Assembly (NCBI GenBank): GCA_020796225.1
Contig: CM036767.1
Span: 10,589,927-10,653,926 of the forward strand
Length of the DNA: 64,000 bases
Direction of reading: 5' to 3'
Origin: Arion vulgaris
Lineage: Eukaryota > Mollusca > Gastropoda > Stylommatophora > Arionidae
The notes below the pieces were generated by a model, which did no database searches, had not been told where the DNA came from, and worked only from the letters and a program-made list of their open reading frames with translations. Positions 21,466-31,880 of the stretch are shown one piece after another. The translations under genes were made by a program, and so were the position numbers. The stretch's first letter is position 1. The number at the start of each line of letters is the position of its first letter.

Positions 21466-21985
21466 TAGTTAATTGCATGTCATTTACAGGACTTTGGGAA
21501 TCAACCCCAGCTTTTTAACGCTGTTTGTGATTTTTCTAGGCATTATTACATTCAATAGTGTGCCATTGCTTTCTGAACGGGTGGTACCATCGTCCTTTTG
21601 TAAAATCCACGCGAAACAATTTGCAACCAAATTGTCCGCAGCGTGAATGGAACTCAGAACTTCGGGTTCTTCTTCTTCTTCTTCTTTGCGTTCGTTCTTT
21701 ACGACTAATTTTAATCATTCTTTGTGATAAGTTTGATCTTTGTCAAGAACGTGTATACGTTGCACATTGGTTTGTAGGTCACTAAACGCATAGAATTCTA
21801 CACGTTTAGGACATGTGCATCCGATTTCAGCCAAACCTCCTTAGTCGCCTCTTACGACATGCGTGGCAGGTAACAGTGATTCTATTCTTTAAACCTCAAA
21901 TTTGGGCCCTGGTAACCACTCAGCGACTTCGGGTTAATAGACCGAGTCACTATCCCCTAAGCCACAGACGCCACCCAGAAATAAT
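21466..21985 (-). mobile_element. SINE-N copy 1, split by SINE-B
   Basis: SINE-N halves at 21466-21658 and 21934-21985 match 55195-55436. Shared blocks are tttttaacgctgtttgtgat, ccattgctttctgaacgggt and cacgcgaaacaatttgcaac. The tRNA-like head (B-box-like gaactcagaac in complement) lies at the right. A SINE-B occupies the middle. Confidence 0.7.
21667..21925 (-). mobile_element. SINE-B copy nested in SINE-N
   Basis: Full-length minus-strand SINE-B flanked by the 8-bp duplication acttcggg (21659-21666 and 21926-21933). Confidence 0.88.
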
Positions 21986-22554
21986 ACAGACAGGGAAAAA
22001 ACACTATTTCTGAAGCGCACACAAAAGCCCGTTCTAGAAAGCTCTTCTTATTCTGACGGTGTGAAGCAAAACAGGATAAGAGAACAGAAGAAGAAGGAGA
22101 ACATTTTCTTCTAAATAATCAAACAGACTACGTTCAAGTTTATAAATGATTTTATGACTTACATATTATGTTGCGGGACTGTGAAAAGTTCTTAATGTAA
22201 GAGCACCCCGGGCCATAATTTAATTTTGTAGGGTTGAAATTTTGGACTGTCTTTTAGTGTGGCCCTGGCCAATTGACGATAACTGATTTACTGCACTTGA
22301 GTGCCATAGCGTTGCCTCGGGTTCTGCTCATTTGTGGAGCACGAGTAGGGTAAGTAGTCATCAACATACTTTCGTGTGAGTTCCCCCTCAGGAAGTGACC
22401 TTTCATTTGGTTGTTATGGAGTCAGTTGATATAGGAGATGATGAAGAGAAGATATAAGCAAGGAAGGTTGATGTGATTAGTAGAACAGATAGGAGATAAT
22501 ATAATGTTGAGGAAATTGGTTATTTGCATTTGCACAGTAATAGAAGAATGAGAG

Positions 22555-22555
<1 letters not shown>
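21986..22555. other. Spacer, no gene seen
   Basis: No recognised repeat or coding motif. Confidence 0.45.
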
Positions 22556-22594
<39 letters not shown>

Positions 22595-22880
22595 GAAGGA
22601 AGGAAAGGAAGGTAAGAAGGTAGGAAGGAAGGAAAGGAAAGGAAAGGAAAGGAAGGAAGGAAAGGAAGGAAAGGAAGGAGGGAAGGTAGGAGGAAGGAAT
22701 GAAGGAAGGAGGGAGGGAGGGAGGGAAGGAGGGTGGAAGGAAGGAAGGAGGGAGGATGGAGGTGGAAGGAGGAGGGTGAAGGAAGGAAGGAAAGGAGTGA
22801 GGGAGGGAGGGAGAAGGAAGGAAGGAAGGAAAGAGAGATGGAGGGAGGGAGGGAAGGAGGGAGGGAGGTAGTTGATTAGA
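22556..22880. repeat. GGAA/GGGA purine-rich microsatellite
   Basis: A 320-base nearly pure purine tract on the + strand: (GA)n, then (GGAA)n and (GGGA)n. A long frame on the minus strand (serine/proline/leucine-rich) is an artefact of the composition. Confidence 0.9.
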
Positions 22881-22994
22881 GTCAGGAGGGAGAGCGAGAT
22901 AGAAAAGTGTTAAGAACGTGTCATTGCAAAAATGAGACGAAATGATCAAAACGTATGTCTTGCGTTCTGAAAGTCTTGGTTTCGAATCCGGACC

Positions 22995-23690
22995 TGTTGT
23001 AATCATTTATACGGATGGTTCGGTGATTCGGCATGTGCGGAGCTCGTGAGCTTTCACTGCTCAGGTCGGAGGAGATGTTGTGAAGGAAGACAGTGGTGAT
23101 TTTGCCGTGACTACGAGCAGTCTCACTATGGAAATCATGGCGGTTACTAAAGCGATGGTTTGGCTGGAATCACATAATTTTATCCATGCATGTTTTCTCA
23201 GTGACTCAATGAGTATGCTCAGGAAGATTGAAACAGGATGGGCTAGGAGACATTGGATGGAGTCGCTGGGGAGGTCTAAGTTGACAAAGATCACTTTTAT
23301 TTTTGTGCCAGGGCATGCAGGTGTAAGGGGAATGAACGTGCGGATAGGCTTGCAGGTATGGCTGCTGTACAAACCGGGCGCAATGGACCAGGTTGATATT
23401 ATAAATTCCTTAAGGGAGACAGGAGCGTACATGATTCAGGTAATAGTGGTGAATTTACAACTCTAACCAGACTGCAAGAACTCCAAGTCAAGTGTGGTGT
23501 AGCTCGACAAGAACGCTATGCTGTTAGACAAGGAAAAATATTAAACCAACAAAGAACCGGTGTCGTTAGTCGCCACATGCTGAGGAACATACTGAGGGAG
23601 AGATCGGAGCACTTATGGACTAATTGTTCGACGTGCAGTGATGATGATCTGACGACTAAACTATACTAAGATATGAAGTTTTTGTTTTTT
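22995..23690 (+). pseudogene. LINE-R1 RNase H and 3' end, copy a
   Basis: RNase H motifs appear in order: a YTDGS-like start near 23010, TMEIMAVTKA (Glu, near 23125), FLSDSMSML (Asp, near 23195) and FVPGHAGVRG (near 23303). A one-base loss near 23335 breaks the frame in the NERAD segment. Downstream coding remnants RLQELQVKCGVARQERY and TGVVSRHMLRNI run to CSTCSDDD at about 23650, near the 3' end. RNase H would degrade the RNA of the LINE RNA-DNA hybrid. Other copies are at 29.2, 43.9 and 50.8 kb. Confidence 0.78.
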
Positions 23691-24377
23691 CCATGTCGGT
23701 GTGGCACCATTGGTCGTGCGCCAATTTCTTTTCTTTTCTTTTCCTTTGCGTTCGATTGCGCATGCTCGTCTAAACCATGAGATGGGTTGCCTCTATGAAG
23801 ATGCATGTCAGTTGGAGTTCTTCGAGGGTTCCCCATAGCTTGCTCTGTAAGCTTTGTTCATGAGGCCATGTTTCGTTTCGTTCGTGTTTGTATGATGGAC
23901 ATGACTGCAGGATGTGCTATGAAGTCTGTGTTTCTGTCTGGCATGCACACTGTGCAGTCTGATTAGGTTTCTTTCTGTGCATGTGATGATTCGAGCCTGC
24001 AGTGACCTGTTCTTAGGCGAATTATTGTTGTGTGCTGTTTTCTGTTTAGTCTGCTGATAGGATCTTGTGGGTGTTTGCTGTGGGTTTGTTGCCTCCACAA
24101 CTTTTTGTACTTTCGCTTGATATGTGTCTTGATTTCTGGTAATGACACTGGGTGTTTGTGTTGTATAAGTTTTGTCTCTCCGTACAGCTTCTCGCAAAGC
24201 TCAGTGTTATCTGGCCAGGTTTCACTTCTTAGATCTGCTAACAATTGGCAGTCTTGCAGTTTGTGCTCTGCCGTCATGTCAACGTTTCACAGTGGCCAGG
24301 CTAGTTGTGTCAATTTTAAATTTGTTGAACATGTGAATCAAGTGTTTAAGAGACTGCGTTTGTCCCTTGGCAACATA
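23691..24377 (-). pseudogene. LINE-R2 3' region, chimeric copy
   Basis: The minus strand encodes two R2 segments joined near 24175. The right part has MTAEHKLQDCQ and NTELCEKLYGE; the left part has LPEIKTHIKRKYKKLW, FRLRTGHCRL-like and MNKAYRASYGEPSKNSN. The element ends with cgaacgcaaag and a (GAAAA)n-type tail (23727-23760 on the complement). It is truncated and frameshifted. Confidence 0.7.
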
Positions 24378-24379
24378 TA

Positions 24380-24639
24380 CAGGGTGTTCAAGATAAAAGC
24401 AGCCTGTGAATGGAGCTAATCTGGCATATATGTATGGAAATGAGAAGGTTCAGTTATGACGTGGTATAGATCAAGGTTGTGTGATGGTATGTAATTGTAG
24501 TGCGGGAATGGGCGATGAACAAATGTGACATAGAACAAGCTAGCCAAAACCCTGGTTTAAATAGTAAATAGACGAGATGCAATGCGTACCTGGCACATTT
24601 CTATTTATCACTGAGACTGCTTTTAAGTTGAACACCCTG
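24380..24639. mobile_element. MITE-H long member, TA target
   Basis: A 260-bp element with near-perfect inverted ends: cagggtgttcaagataaaag at the left and cttttaagttgaacaccctg at the right, each next to TA. The short hairpin copies at 32.8, 37.3 and 41.3 kb carry the same ends, so this may be closer to the parental form. A TA target fits the IS630/Tc1/mariner superfamily. It has no transposase frame. Confidence 0.75.
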
Positions 24640-24641
24640 TA

Positions 24642-25048
24642 GTTGTGAGACACGGACCATTGACAAAACGACGGAGAAGATCATTAATGTCTTTGAATGT
24701 AAATGCTACAGAAGAGTACTTAGAATATCATGGACAGAGAAAATAACAAACGCTTCTGTTCTGCAACAGCTTGATATTAAAGTAGGTGGTTATTAAATAG
24801 CATAAAATCAAGGACATTAAAACTTTCTGACACACGACATGAGTGCCTAGAGAAGATAACTTTGGAGGGAATGGTGCCTGGAAGAAGAATGAGAGGAAGA
24901 CCTAGAAGATGACGGGTGCAAGATGTCATTGACGATCTGAGAATGACTGCTGCTGACGCCGGTCAACTTGCACAGAGTAGAGAGGTTTTCAGGTCTTCTG
25001 TCATGGGATCCAAGTTCTGAAAGGGACAAGCTACTTGATGATGATGAA
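24642..25048 (+). pseudogene. LINE-L 3' fragment with GATGAT tail
   Basis: It carries the C-terminal pattern also seen at 3.0 and 53.8 kb: a CYRRVLRISW-like segment, MVPGRRMRGRPR and RMTAADAGQLAQSREVFR, then the tail gatgatgatgaa. It has stops and a frameshift near 24790. Confidence 0.7.
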
Positions 25049-25137
25049 TCCTGTTTTGCATTGCAGCGTCAGGATAAGAAGAGATTTATAAAACGAGCTT
25101 TGTGTGCGCTTCAATGTTTATAATGTCCCCCGCCTCT
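25049..25137 (-). pseudogene. W-type LINE terminal scrap
   Basis: It matches the terminal part of the LINE fragments at 32.1 and 35.7 kb (atcctgttttgc, then agagattt and tgtgcgcttc). It continues after SINE-A copy 3. Confidence 0.5.
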
Positions 25138-25150
25138 GTTATCTCTAGAA

Positions 25151-25351
25151 TTTTTTTCCGATCCAGAAGCATTTTAGCTTTTCAGCTCTTCCGCTCGGTG
25201 CCATGGACATCATAACCCTTCGGTTCGGTGCCACGAACACCGTAAATCTGGGGAATCTGTGACTTTTTCTGCCATCCCGCGGAATTGAACCCGCACACAC
25301 AGAGGGATAGTCACCGTAGTCCAACGCGCTACGAACACGTGGCAGACGGGC
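25151..25351 (-). mobile_element. SINE-A copy 3
   Basis: Minus-strand SINE-A with T-run, gatccagaagcattttagc, both ccgaa blocks and an intact tRNA-like head. The 13-bp duplication gttatctctagaa lies at 25138-25150 and 25352-25364. Confidence 0.9.
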
Positions 25352-25364
25352 GTTATCTCTAGAA

Positions 25365-25995
25365 TAACGCTCTACAGATTGCCCTAATCTGCATCAAAAT
25401 TCACTAGCTGAGTAGTTTACAATGTGTACATGAACTTTGCAATGTGTGTAAATTCAGAATCGTTGCCGTATCTACTGTGTAAATGCTCTGTAGCTGAGAC
25501 GTGTAACAAAGAGATTAAAAACCTATGAGTACAGAGGCATGGTTGTTAAAAAGTTTTCCTTTTTTTTATAAGTGGCATGTGCTTTTTCTATATGTCACTC
25601 CAAATACTCTCCAAGACAGCGGAATTAATTGCTCGCCTGGTGCTCAGGGGGCAGGAATGAAAGCCCACCGTCAGGGTGGGCCGAGAGCCTGTCGTTCAGC
25701 GTGTTAGCCTGGCAGGCGGCTGTCAGGGGTTGACAGGTCGGGGGAAAACAGAGATACTTGAAGTTATGCGAGCGGAGGGTGCGCGGCCAATTTGAGAGCG
25801 CTGTTCTGTTTCCGTCCTTACACTGATGTATCACAGACTTTATTGTGCGAAAATGTGGACCCAAAGGGATGATTGACTTGTCTTGACATTCTCAGGGCAG
25901 ATATGCCAAAGTTATGTTTCCTGTCGGTTTCTCTTGACATCGTTTCTCAAGAGTTTCTTTTTAATTCAATCATTGAAGAACAAAGACATGTGCAT
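25365..25995. other. Spacer, no gene seen
   Basis: No repeat family or coding motif recognised. Short frames here have no conserved domain. Confidence 0.45.
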
Positions 25996-25997
25996 TC

Positions 25998-26293
25998 TGT
26001 TACTTGCCACGCATGTCGTAAGAGGCGACAAAGGGAAGTTGGGGTTGGGACTAGCTACCCCACACCGTAAAAACACTAGATGGCTACAGAACGGAGAGCG
26101 AACAAAGTAAACGCTGGCTGAAATCGGACACATCGCCGAAGGATAGCACCAGAGCCCCAAATGGTGCTGAAGATGTGACGTAAAACATACCAATGTTAAG
26201 GTTGCATGAATCAGATTTCCACATGAATATAATTTATGGAGAGATCTGGTTCATCGGTCTGGGCGGTGATCGCGAGAGAGATAGAGAGAATAG
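25998..26293 (+). mobile_element. SINE-G copy with GA tail
   Basis: The head carries ttgccacgcatgtcgtaaga, shared with SINE-B and SINE-C. The body has acactagatggctacagaac, aaacgctggctgaaatcgga, ggtgctgaagatgtgacgta and agatttccacatgaat. The 3' end reads ctggttcatcggtctgggcg then (GA)n. The 3' end closely resembles that of the LINE-R2 copy at 49.7 kb. Confidence 0.8.
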
Positions 26294-26303
26294 AACTGAT
26301 CGT

Positions 26304-26560
26304 AGACAGTGTAGTCTCTGTAGCTAGTTCCCTGTTGGCTTACGTTCAGAAGGTTGTAAGTTCAAATCCTGACGCGCCGCTCTGTTCACGAGTGAATATT
26401 TTCCGGTAATTCATACGGAGTTTCTACTTTGTACAATACTCTCGACAAACGGTGCGCAATCTTTTCGAAGAGGGACTGAGTCATATGGAGAAACCCGGTG
26501 CAAGGAAGTCAATTCTTCGTTTTAAGGAAACCCTTTCTTTTAGTAAAGAAAAAAATATAC
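26304..26560 (+). mobile_element. SINE-J copy 2
   Basis: The head has B-box-like gtaagttcaaatcctgacg. The body has ctgttcacgagtgaatattt, caatactctcgacaaac, agtcatatggagaaacccgg and gaagtcaattcttcg. It lacks the 19-bp array found in the 3.9-kb copy. Confidence 0.7.
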
Positions 26561-26614
26561 GGATAAAGTGTTCTGTCGACGGTGTTTTCAATAGACATCT
26601 GCTGAAAAGACTGT

Positions 26615-26722
26615 AGCGATGACATGTTTGTGCTGAATGCAGTGACATTGCGCGACGAGTTTCGGATTCGAATCCATGAGCTTCGGAGAGCAAGGCAATC
26701 GGTTTAGCCACAGAGCTTATGA
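26615..26722 (-). mobile_element. SINE-J-like tRNA head fragment
   Basis: Minus orientation: gtggctaaaccgattgcctt, then ggattcgaatccg (B-box-like). It resembles the 58.4-kb SINE-J head. The cloverleaf is degenerate, so it is unlikely to be a working tRNA gene. Confidence 0.5.
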
Positions 26723-26827
26723 TAATAGGTGGTCAAACAAACTGAACTAATTAATACCAGACAGGTAGATGCGCGTACTGATGGATACAAATTGTCAATC
26801 TGTGAAATTGAATATCTACTGCGTACA

Positions 26828-27080
26828 TCTGTTGCCAGGGCTCACAAGGGGAGCAAAGAATAGTACCACTGCGAGGCCTGTCGTAAGAGGCGCCTGGGAT
26901 AGGGGGATAGGTAAGCTACCCTATTAAATAAAAAGCGTCGTAGAAATCGGATGTGCTGGCCTACTTGTAGGCGCATAACTGACACAACGTGCAATCGCTC
27001 TTATGCTCAGATCACATACAAATCACAAAGAGTGATTTAACAAGTGATCGATATGGAGTGTGAAGAAGAAGAAGAAGAAC
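26828..27080 (+). mobile_element. SINE-C copy
   Basis: The body has taagctaccctattaaataa, gaaatcggatgtgctggcct and gatcacatacaaatcacaaa, and the copy ends in gaagaagaagaagaac. The head is missing a few bases around the cactgcgag block. Confidence 0.8.
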
Positions 27081-27103
27081 ACATGCCCTTGATCACCGAG
27101 TCA

Positions 27104-27450
27104 GGTACTATTTTGACGAAATAGACTTGGATAGAAATGAAGAAATCAGAAGAAGACTGGATGTGAAACCAGTGATGCAATTCATAAAAGAACAACAGAT
27201 TAAATGGTTTAGACACCTGACAAGAATGCCCTGGTATCGCCTACCACAGAGAGCTACACAGAAAAAGTATAATGAGTACAAAACAAGAGGAAGACCACAC
27301 AAAAGATGGAGTGAAGGCATCAAGAACAGCCTTACGAAAATGAATATCAGCTTACAAAGTGACTTAAAACAAGCACACACAAGATCACTACTGCCCTGTC
27401 CCCTCTCTCCTCCCCCCCTCTTCCCCACCACCACCACTTCTATAAAGAAG
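27104..27450 (+). pseudogene. RTE-like LINE C-terminal fragment
   Basis: An open segment with QIKWFRHLTRMPWYRLPQRA, then YKTRGRPHKRWSEGIKNS and a short C-terminal extension. The length and motif order fit a 5'-truncated RTE-like copy. It lacks the catalytic RT and endonuclease parts. Confidence 0.7.
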
Positions 27451-27479
27451 TAAATGGTAGAAGAGAAGAAGAAGACATA

Positions 27480-28035
27480 GAGGAGAAACATCAAAACAGT
27501 TTAGGTTCAATGAAGCGTAAACTGTACCCAATCGCACTGGATTTTTACAAATTTATATTTTGTTAGTTATATTTAAGAAGCCAGTGCACTGACAACTGAA
27601 CCACTCTGAAACAAATCTAACCAAAATAATGATCATTAGAACACAAAACGAAGGCTTCTCATTTTTTCTAGTGAGCAGTGATCTCAACCAAGTAACTACT
27701 CCCACAGACCTTCATCTTCATACGTAACTGGAACTCTGTTAAACGATTTAACTTTGGAAACGAACTTGATGGAAAGATTTCTTTCAACAAATATTAACTT
27801 AAAAAGTTTTGTGATGTGTTATCTGTGCAAAAGGACAGATGCTAAAATGTGTATGGACTAGCACACATGTGTTGTTGATAAGTATTCTACACACTTGACT
27901 AAGCTTGCAGTTTGATGTGTTTCTAATATAAAAAAAGTTAGTACGACTAAACGAAATGTTTTGTGAAAGATAAAATAGTTTTATGAATAACAGGAAGGGA
28001 AGATATCATTTATGTGGGAAGAAACTAAACTTACT
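27480..28035. other. Spacer, no gene seen
   Basis: AT-rich DNA with no recognised repeat or coding motif. Confidence 0.45.
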
Positions 28036-28039
28036 CGAT

Positions 28040-28724
28040 GACCTTCCTTCCTTCCTTTCGTTCACTTGAAATATTGTCTATATATTCAATGTTGTCTCTG
28101 TATCCTTCCTTCCTTTCGTCGCTTGAAATATTGTTATATTCAATGTTGCTCTTGTATCCTTTCGTTCGCTTGAAATATTGTCTATATATTCAATGTTGTC
28201 TCTGTATCCTTCCTTCCTTTCGTTCGTTGAAATATTGTTTATATATTCAATGTTGTTTGTATCCTTCCTTTCGTTGCTTGAAATATTGTCTATATATTCA
28301 CTGTTGTTCTTGTATCCTTCCTTCCTTTCGTTCGCTGAAATATTGTCTATATATTCAACGTTGTCTCTTGTATCCTTCCTTCCTTTCGTTCGCTTGAAAT
28401 ATTGTCTATATATTCAACGTTGTCTCTTGTATCCTTCTTCCTTTCTGTTCGCTTGAAATATTGTCTATATATTCATATGTTGTCTCTTGTTCCTTCCTTC
28501 CTTTCGTTCCTTGAAAATTGTCTATATATTCAATGTTGTCTCTTGTATCCTTCCTTCCTTTCGTTCGCTTGAAATATTGTCTATATATTCATTGTTGTCT
28601 CTTGTATCCTTCCTTCCTTTCGTTCGCTTGAAATATTGTCTATATATTCAATGTTGTCTCTTGTATCCTTCCTTCCTTTCGTTCGCTTGAAATATTGTCT
28701 ATATATTCAATGTTGTCTCTTGTA
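28040..28724. repeat. 59-bp minisatellite, about 12 units
   Basis: Units of ccttccttcctttcgttcgc, ttgaaatattgtctatatat and tcaatgttgtctcttgtat. The complement of one unit runs straight into the end of the LINE-R2 fragment at its right (QETTLNI then stop), so the unit appears to be the amplified LINE 3' terminus. Confidence 0.92.
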
Positions 28725-28995
28725 TAAACGTCACTGTCTTTTGTAGCTCACACAGAGGTCCGTGTAGTTTTATGTCGAATGTTGTTTCGTTAGACCAGTG
28801 AGTTTGCCTCAGTGAATCATATTCGGGGCAGTCTTGAAGTATGTGCTCTGCAGTCTGATGTACCTGTCTACAGGTACACAAGGCTGAGTTGCCAATCTTG
28901 AGTTTTATATACATGTGGCTGCGGAGTCGATTGTGTCCTGTTCTAAGACACAGAATGACGATTTATTCCAGTCTGCTCATATTATAATAGTCGTC
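28725..28995 (-). pseudogene. LINE-R2 C-terminal fragment
   Basis: The minus translation gives a cysteine/histidine motif, CTCRQVHQTAEHILQDCPEY, then LRQTHWSNETTFDIKLHG and the end KTVTFIQETTLNI. This is the knuckle-like C-terminal region found downstream of RNase H in these LINEs. The 3' end abuts the 59-bp array. Confidence 0.75.
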
Positions 28996-29189
28996 TTGTG
29001 TTGATTTTGTTGGCTTTCTAATTGATTTAATCATCCTTTTCTTTTGGTGGTAGGTAACTGACACATGAGGTTATTCTCCTGTAGCACCTTCCTTTGGCTG
29101 TCAGTCTACTGTTACTTGCTGACCTACGAGGTTTGGTTCTGGAGATATACGAAAAGAAGTGTACTTTTCCATGACAGATACTTAGTCCA

Positions 29190-29690
29190 AAGTTTAGTTT
29201 AGTTTAGTTTAGTCGTTGGATCACCATCACTGCACGTCGAACAAATTAGTCCATAAGTGCTCCGATCTCTCCTCAGTATGTCCATCAGCGTGTGGCGACT
29301 AACGACACCGGTTCTTTGTTGGTTTACAATTCTTCTTTGTCTGCCAGCATAGCGTTCTTGTCGAGCTACACCACACTTAACTTTGAGTTCTTGCAGTCTG
29401 GTTAGTGTTGTAGATTCCCGCTATTACCTGAATCATGTACACGTCCTCCTCCCTTAAGGAATTTATAATATCAGCCTGGTCCATTGCTCGCCCGCTTTGT
29501 ACAGCAGCCATACCTGCAAGCCTATCCGCACGTTCATTCTCCCTTACACCTGCATGCCCTAGCACAAAAATAAAACTGATCTTTGTCAGCTTAGACCTCC
29601 CCAGCGACTCCATCCAATGTCTCCTAGCCCATCCTGTTTCAATCTCCAAAGTGTTGTCGTTAAGCTATCTTCATCGTATCTCTTAGCTCT
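29190..29690 (-). pseudogene. LINE-R1 RNase H fragment, copy b
   Basis: Minus-strand copy of the 23-kb element: ETGWARRHWMESLGRSKLTK, FVLGHAGVRENERADRLAG and DQADIINSLRE. It ends in a (TAAAC)n-type tail, seen as tttagtttagtttagtttag. The N-terminal RNase H Asp and Glu motifs are missing. Confidence 0.78.
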
Positions 29691-29700
29691 CACTCAACAC

Positions 29701-30101
29701 GAGCAGTAGCCTCTATCTTTCTTGTCTTTAGGTTATACAGTCGCTAGACTGTTGTTCCTGCTTTCTGGTAATGTCTTTCAACTCTAGCCCTTTCGCTGTT
29801 ACATACTTTCCGAAGACTGAGCTAAAAATAGCTACTGTTTGTTTCTAGGTCACAAACGTGAATGTACGCCAATAGCAGTGACAGTAGCCATGTATAACAT
29901 GTTAACACGTCTTTAGCCCACAGAGGAGAGGTAATAACAGACGTGTTAATGCGTCTTTAGAAGTGAATGGGGAAAACGTATATATACGTCTTTAGCAGCT
30001 AAAGGGTTAATAGCGGCTGCCTTTCTTGTCTTTAGGTTACACAGTGTCTAGACTGGTGTTTAGGTTTTCTGGCAATGTCTCGCAAATCTAGTAGCCTCTG
30101 A
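29701..30101. repeat. Duplicated 80-90-bp block flanking MITE-D
   Basis: The left block (29707-29787) and right block (30011-30101) share tttcttgtctttaggtta, ctagactg and tttctgg with aatgtct. MITE-D lies exactly between them, so either a tandem pair was bisected or the insertion created the duplication. Confidence 0.6.
29788..30006 (+). mobile_element. MITE-D copy, TTAA-type
   Basis: A 219-bp element with ends ccctttcgctgttac and gtctttagcagctaaaggg, giving an inverted CCCTTT(C/A)GCTG. It is followed by TTAA at 30007-30010. The interior carries three acgtcttta motifs and a self-complementary acgtatatatacgt. The TTAA target and CCC ends are typical of piggyBac-like elements. It has no coding frame. 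Confidence 0.7.
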
Positions 30102-30334
30102 AACTGATAAAAACATAATCCAAAATATCTCCCAGGCTGCTGAACATAATCTGTAAACAAGCTCATCTACACTCCATCTTCTTTGTGCTTGTTCTTATCA
30201 ACCAAGTTAGCCACCGTTTTGTTATCTGTGTGGTTTTTCGTCGAGAAATTGAGTGTGCTTCGTCCCAGTTCTTCGCCACTTAGAGGACGAATGTAGGAAA
30301 TTCAACATCCGAATGTAGGCATCCCCATCTTCAC

Positions 30335-30586
30335 AGACAATTCAGACAAATAACGTATTTTGGGCACATAAAAAGACATGACACCATGATAAAATATTTA
30401 CTAGAGGGAAAGTTGAGGGGCGAAGAGCAAGAGGAAGACCGAGAGATAAGTGGGAGGAAACTTTAAGAAATGGACAGGTTACAGTCTGGCAGTGTGCAAC
30501 ACACCAAGGCGTAAGACAGAGGATGATGGAGATTCATTGCAGCCAACCTTCGATGTGTAGACGGCACCTGATGATGGTGATCTTCA
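30335..30586 (+). pseudogene. LINE-L 3' fragment with GATGGTGAT tail
   Basis: It has a TNNVFWAHKKT-like start (frameshifted from YFGHIKRH), then a charged RGRPRDKWEE-like stretch and a terminal gatgatggtgat. It is directly followed by the 29-bp array. Confidence 0.6.
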
Positions 30587-30826
30587 CAGACTTGAGGCCT
30601 ATAACCAGTCCCTGTGAGACTTGAGGCCTATAACCAGTACCTGTGAGGAGGCCTATAACCAGTACCTGTGAGACGTGAGGCCTATAACCAGTCCCTGTGA
30701 GACTTGAGGCCTATAACGTCCCTGTGAGACTTGAGACCTATAACCAGTCCCTGTGAGACTTGAGGCCTATAACCAGTCCCTGTATGACTTGAGACCTATA
30801 ACCAGTCCCTGTGAGACTAAATTGAA
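30587..30826. repeat. 29-bp minisatellite, about 8 units
   Basis: Units of gacttgaggcctataaccag plus tccctgtga, with small deletions. The left border is a LINE tail and the right border leads into the 17-bp array. Confidence 0.93.
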
Positions 30827-30844
30827 AGAGAAATTGTTGGACAC

Positions 30845-31199
30845 CGCCGAAGACCTCCTGCCAGCGAAGACATCCTGCCACCGAAGACCTCCTGCCACAG
30901 AAGACCTCCTACCACCGATGACCTCCTGCCACCGAAGACCTCCTGCCACCAAGATCTCCTGCCCAAGACCTCCTGCCACCGAAGACCTCCTGCCACCGAA
31001 GACCTCCTGCCACCGAAGACCTCCTGCCACCGAAGACCTCCTGCCACCGAAGACCTTGTGCCACCTAAGACCTCCTGCCACCGATGACCTCCTGCCACCG
31101 AAGACCTTGTGCCACCTAAGACCTCCTGCCACCGAAGACCTCCTGCCACCTAAGACCTCCTGCCACCGAAGACCTCCTGCCACCGAAGACCTCCTGCCA
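30845..31199. repeat. 17-bp minisatellite, about 21 units
   Basis: Units of agacctcctgccaccga with variants (cttgtgccaccta, atgacctcc). Frames stay open on both strands because three 17-bp units give 51 bases without stops. The open frames are compositional, not genes. Confidence 0.93.
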
Positions 31200-31469
31200 G
31201 CACTTATTTTCAGAAAGACAACTCATCTCTCAGTTCAAATCTCTGAGAATATGAAAACTAATAGCAGGAAAAGAAGAAATCCGATCCATCTTTAACGGTT
31301 ATTTTCCCCCTTCAACTGTTTTGACACATTGTTTCCATAGCGACAAATTGCGTCATTACCCATCCCGCAACTCCATCATGTGGGTAACCTAGTACGTTTT
31401 AAAATTAGAGAGGTTACGTTACAGCTCACGACCTGATAGTTGGCTTACCTCTCTGTATTTATACAGGAG

Positions 31470-31730
31470 GGGGTCTCAATGACAAAGTGGTTAAGTCGTT
31501 TGTCTGTCGTACTGAAGGCTGTGAGCTCGAATCCGGACCGAGATACGTGTGCAATTTTTTCATGAGATCCCTAGGATTGTAGTTGGAGCTACAGATATCG
31601 TGGTTTGTGTGCAATGCTCTCGGCAGATGGCATGACATCTCTGTCGACAGGGGGGGGAGCCATATGGGGAAATCCAATGCAATCAAGTCAATCCTTCGCC
31701 TTAGGACCCCGTTTATTTATGCAAGAATGT
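31470..31730 (+). mobile_element. SINE-J copy 3
   Basis: tRNA-like head: caatgacaaagtggttaagt (A-box-like) and gagctcgaatccgg (B-box-like). The body has tttttcatgagatccctagg, caatgctctcggcagatggc, agccatatggggaaatccaa and caagtcaatccttcgcctta. A near full-length copy without the 19-bp array. Confidence 0.8.
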
Positions 31731-31880
31731 AGGTTTTTTTTATGTATGTGTTTGTGCGTGTGTTTCTCCGCCGCAAGTTCTTCCCTTTCTGTGCTCAGAC
31801 CCTTGCGCGTACCAGATCATCACACCTTTCGCAAGATAAAGTCCATAATTTTCTACACGTTTATACCTTTAACAAAGAGC

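Noticed and set aside
22422..23006. 194-codon minus frame rich in Ser, Pro and Leu
   Set aside because: It is the translation of the GGAA/GGGA microsatellite.
23080..23466. Host RNase H-like gene on the plus strand
   Set aside because: Four partial copies of the same LINE-R1 exist in the window, all damaged.
30753..31295. 180-codon frame and overlapping minus frames
   Set aside because: They run through the 29-bp and 17-bp arrays; openness is caused by unit composition.
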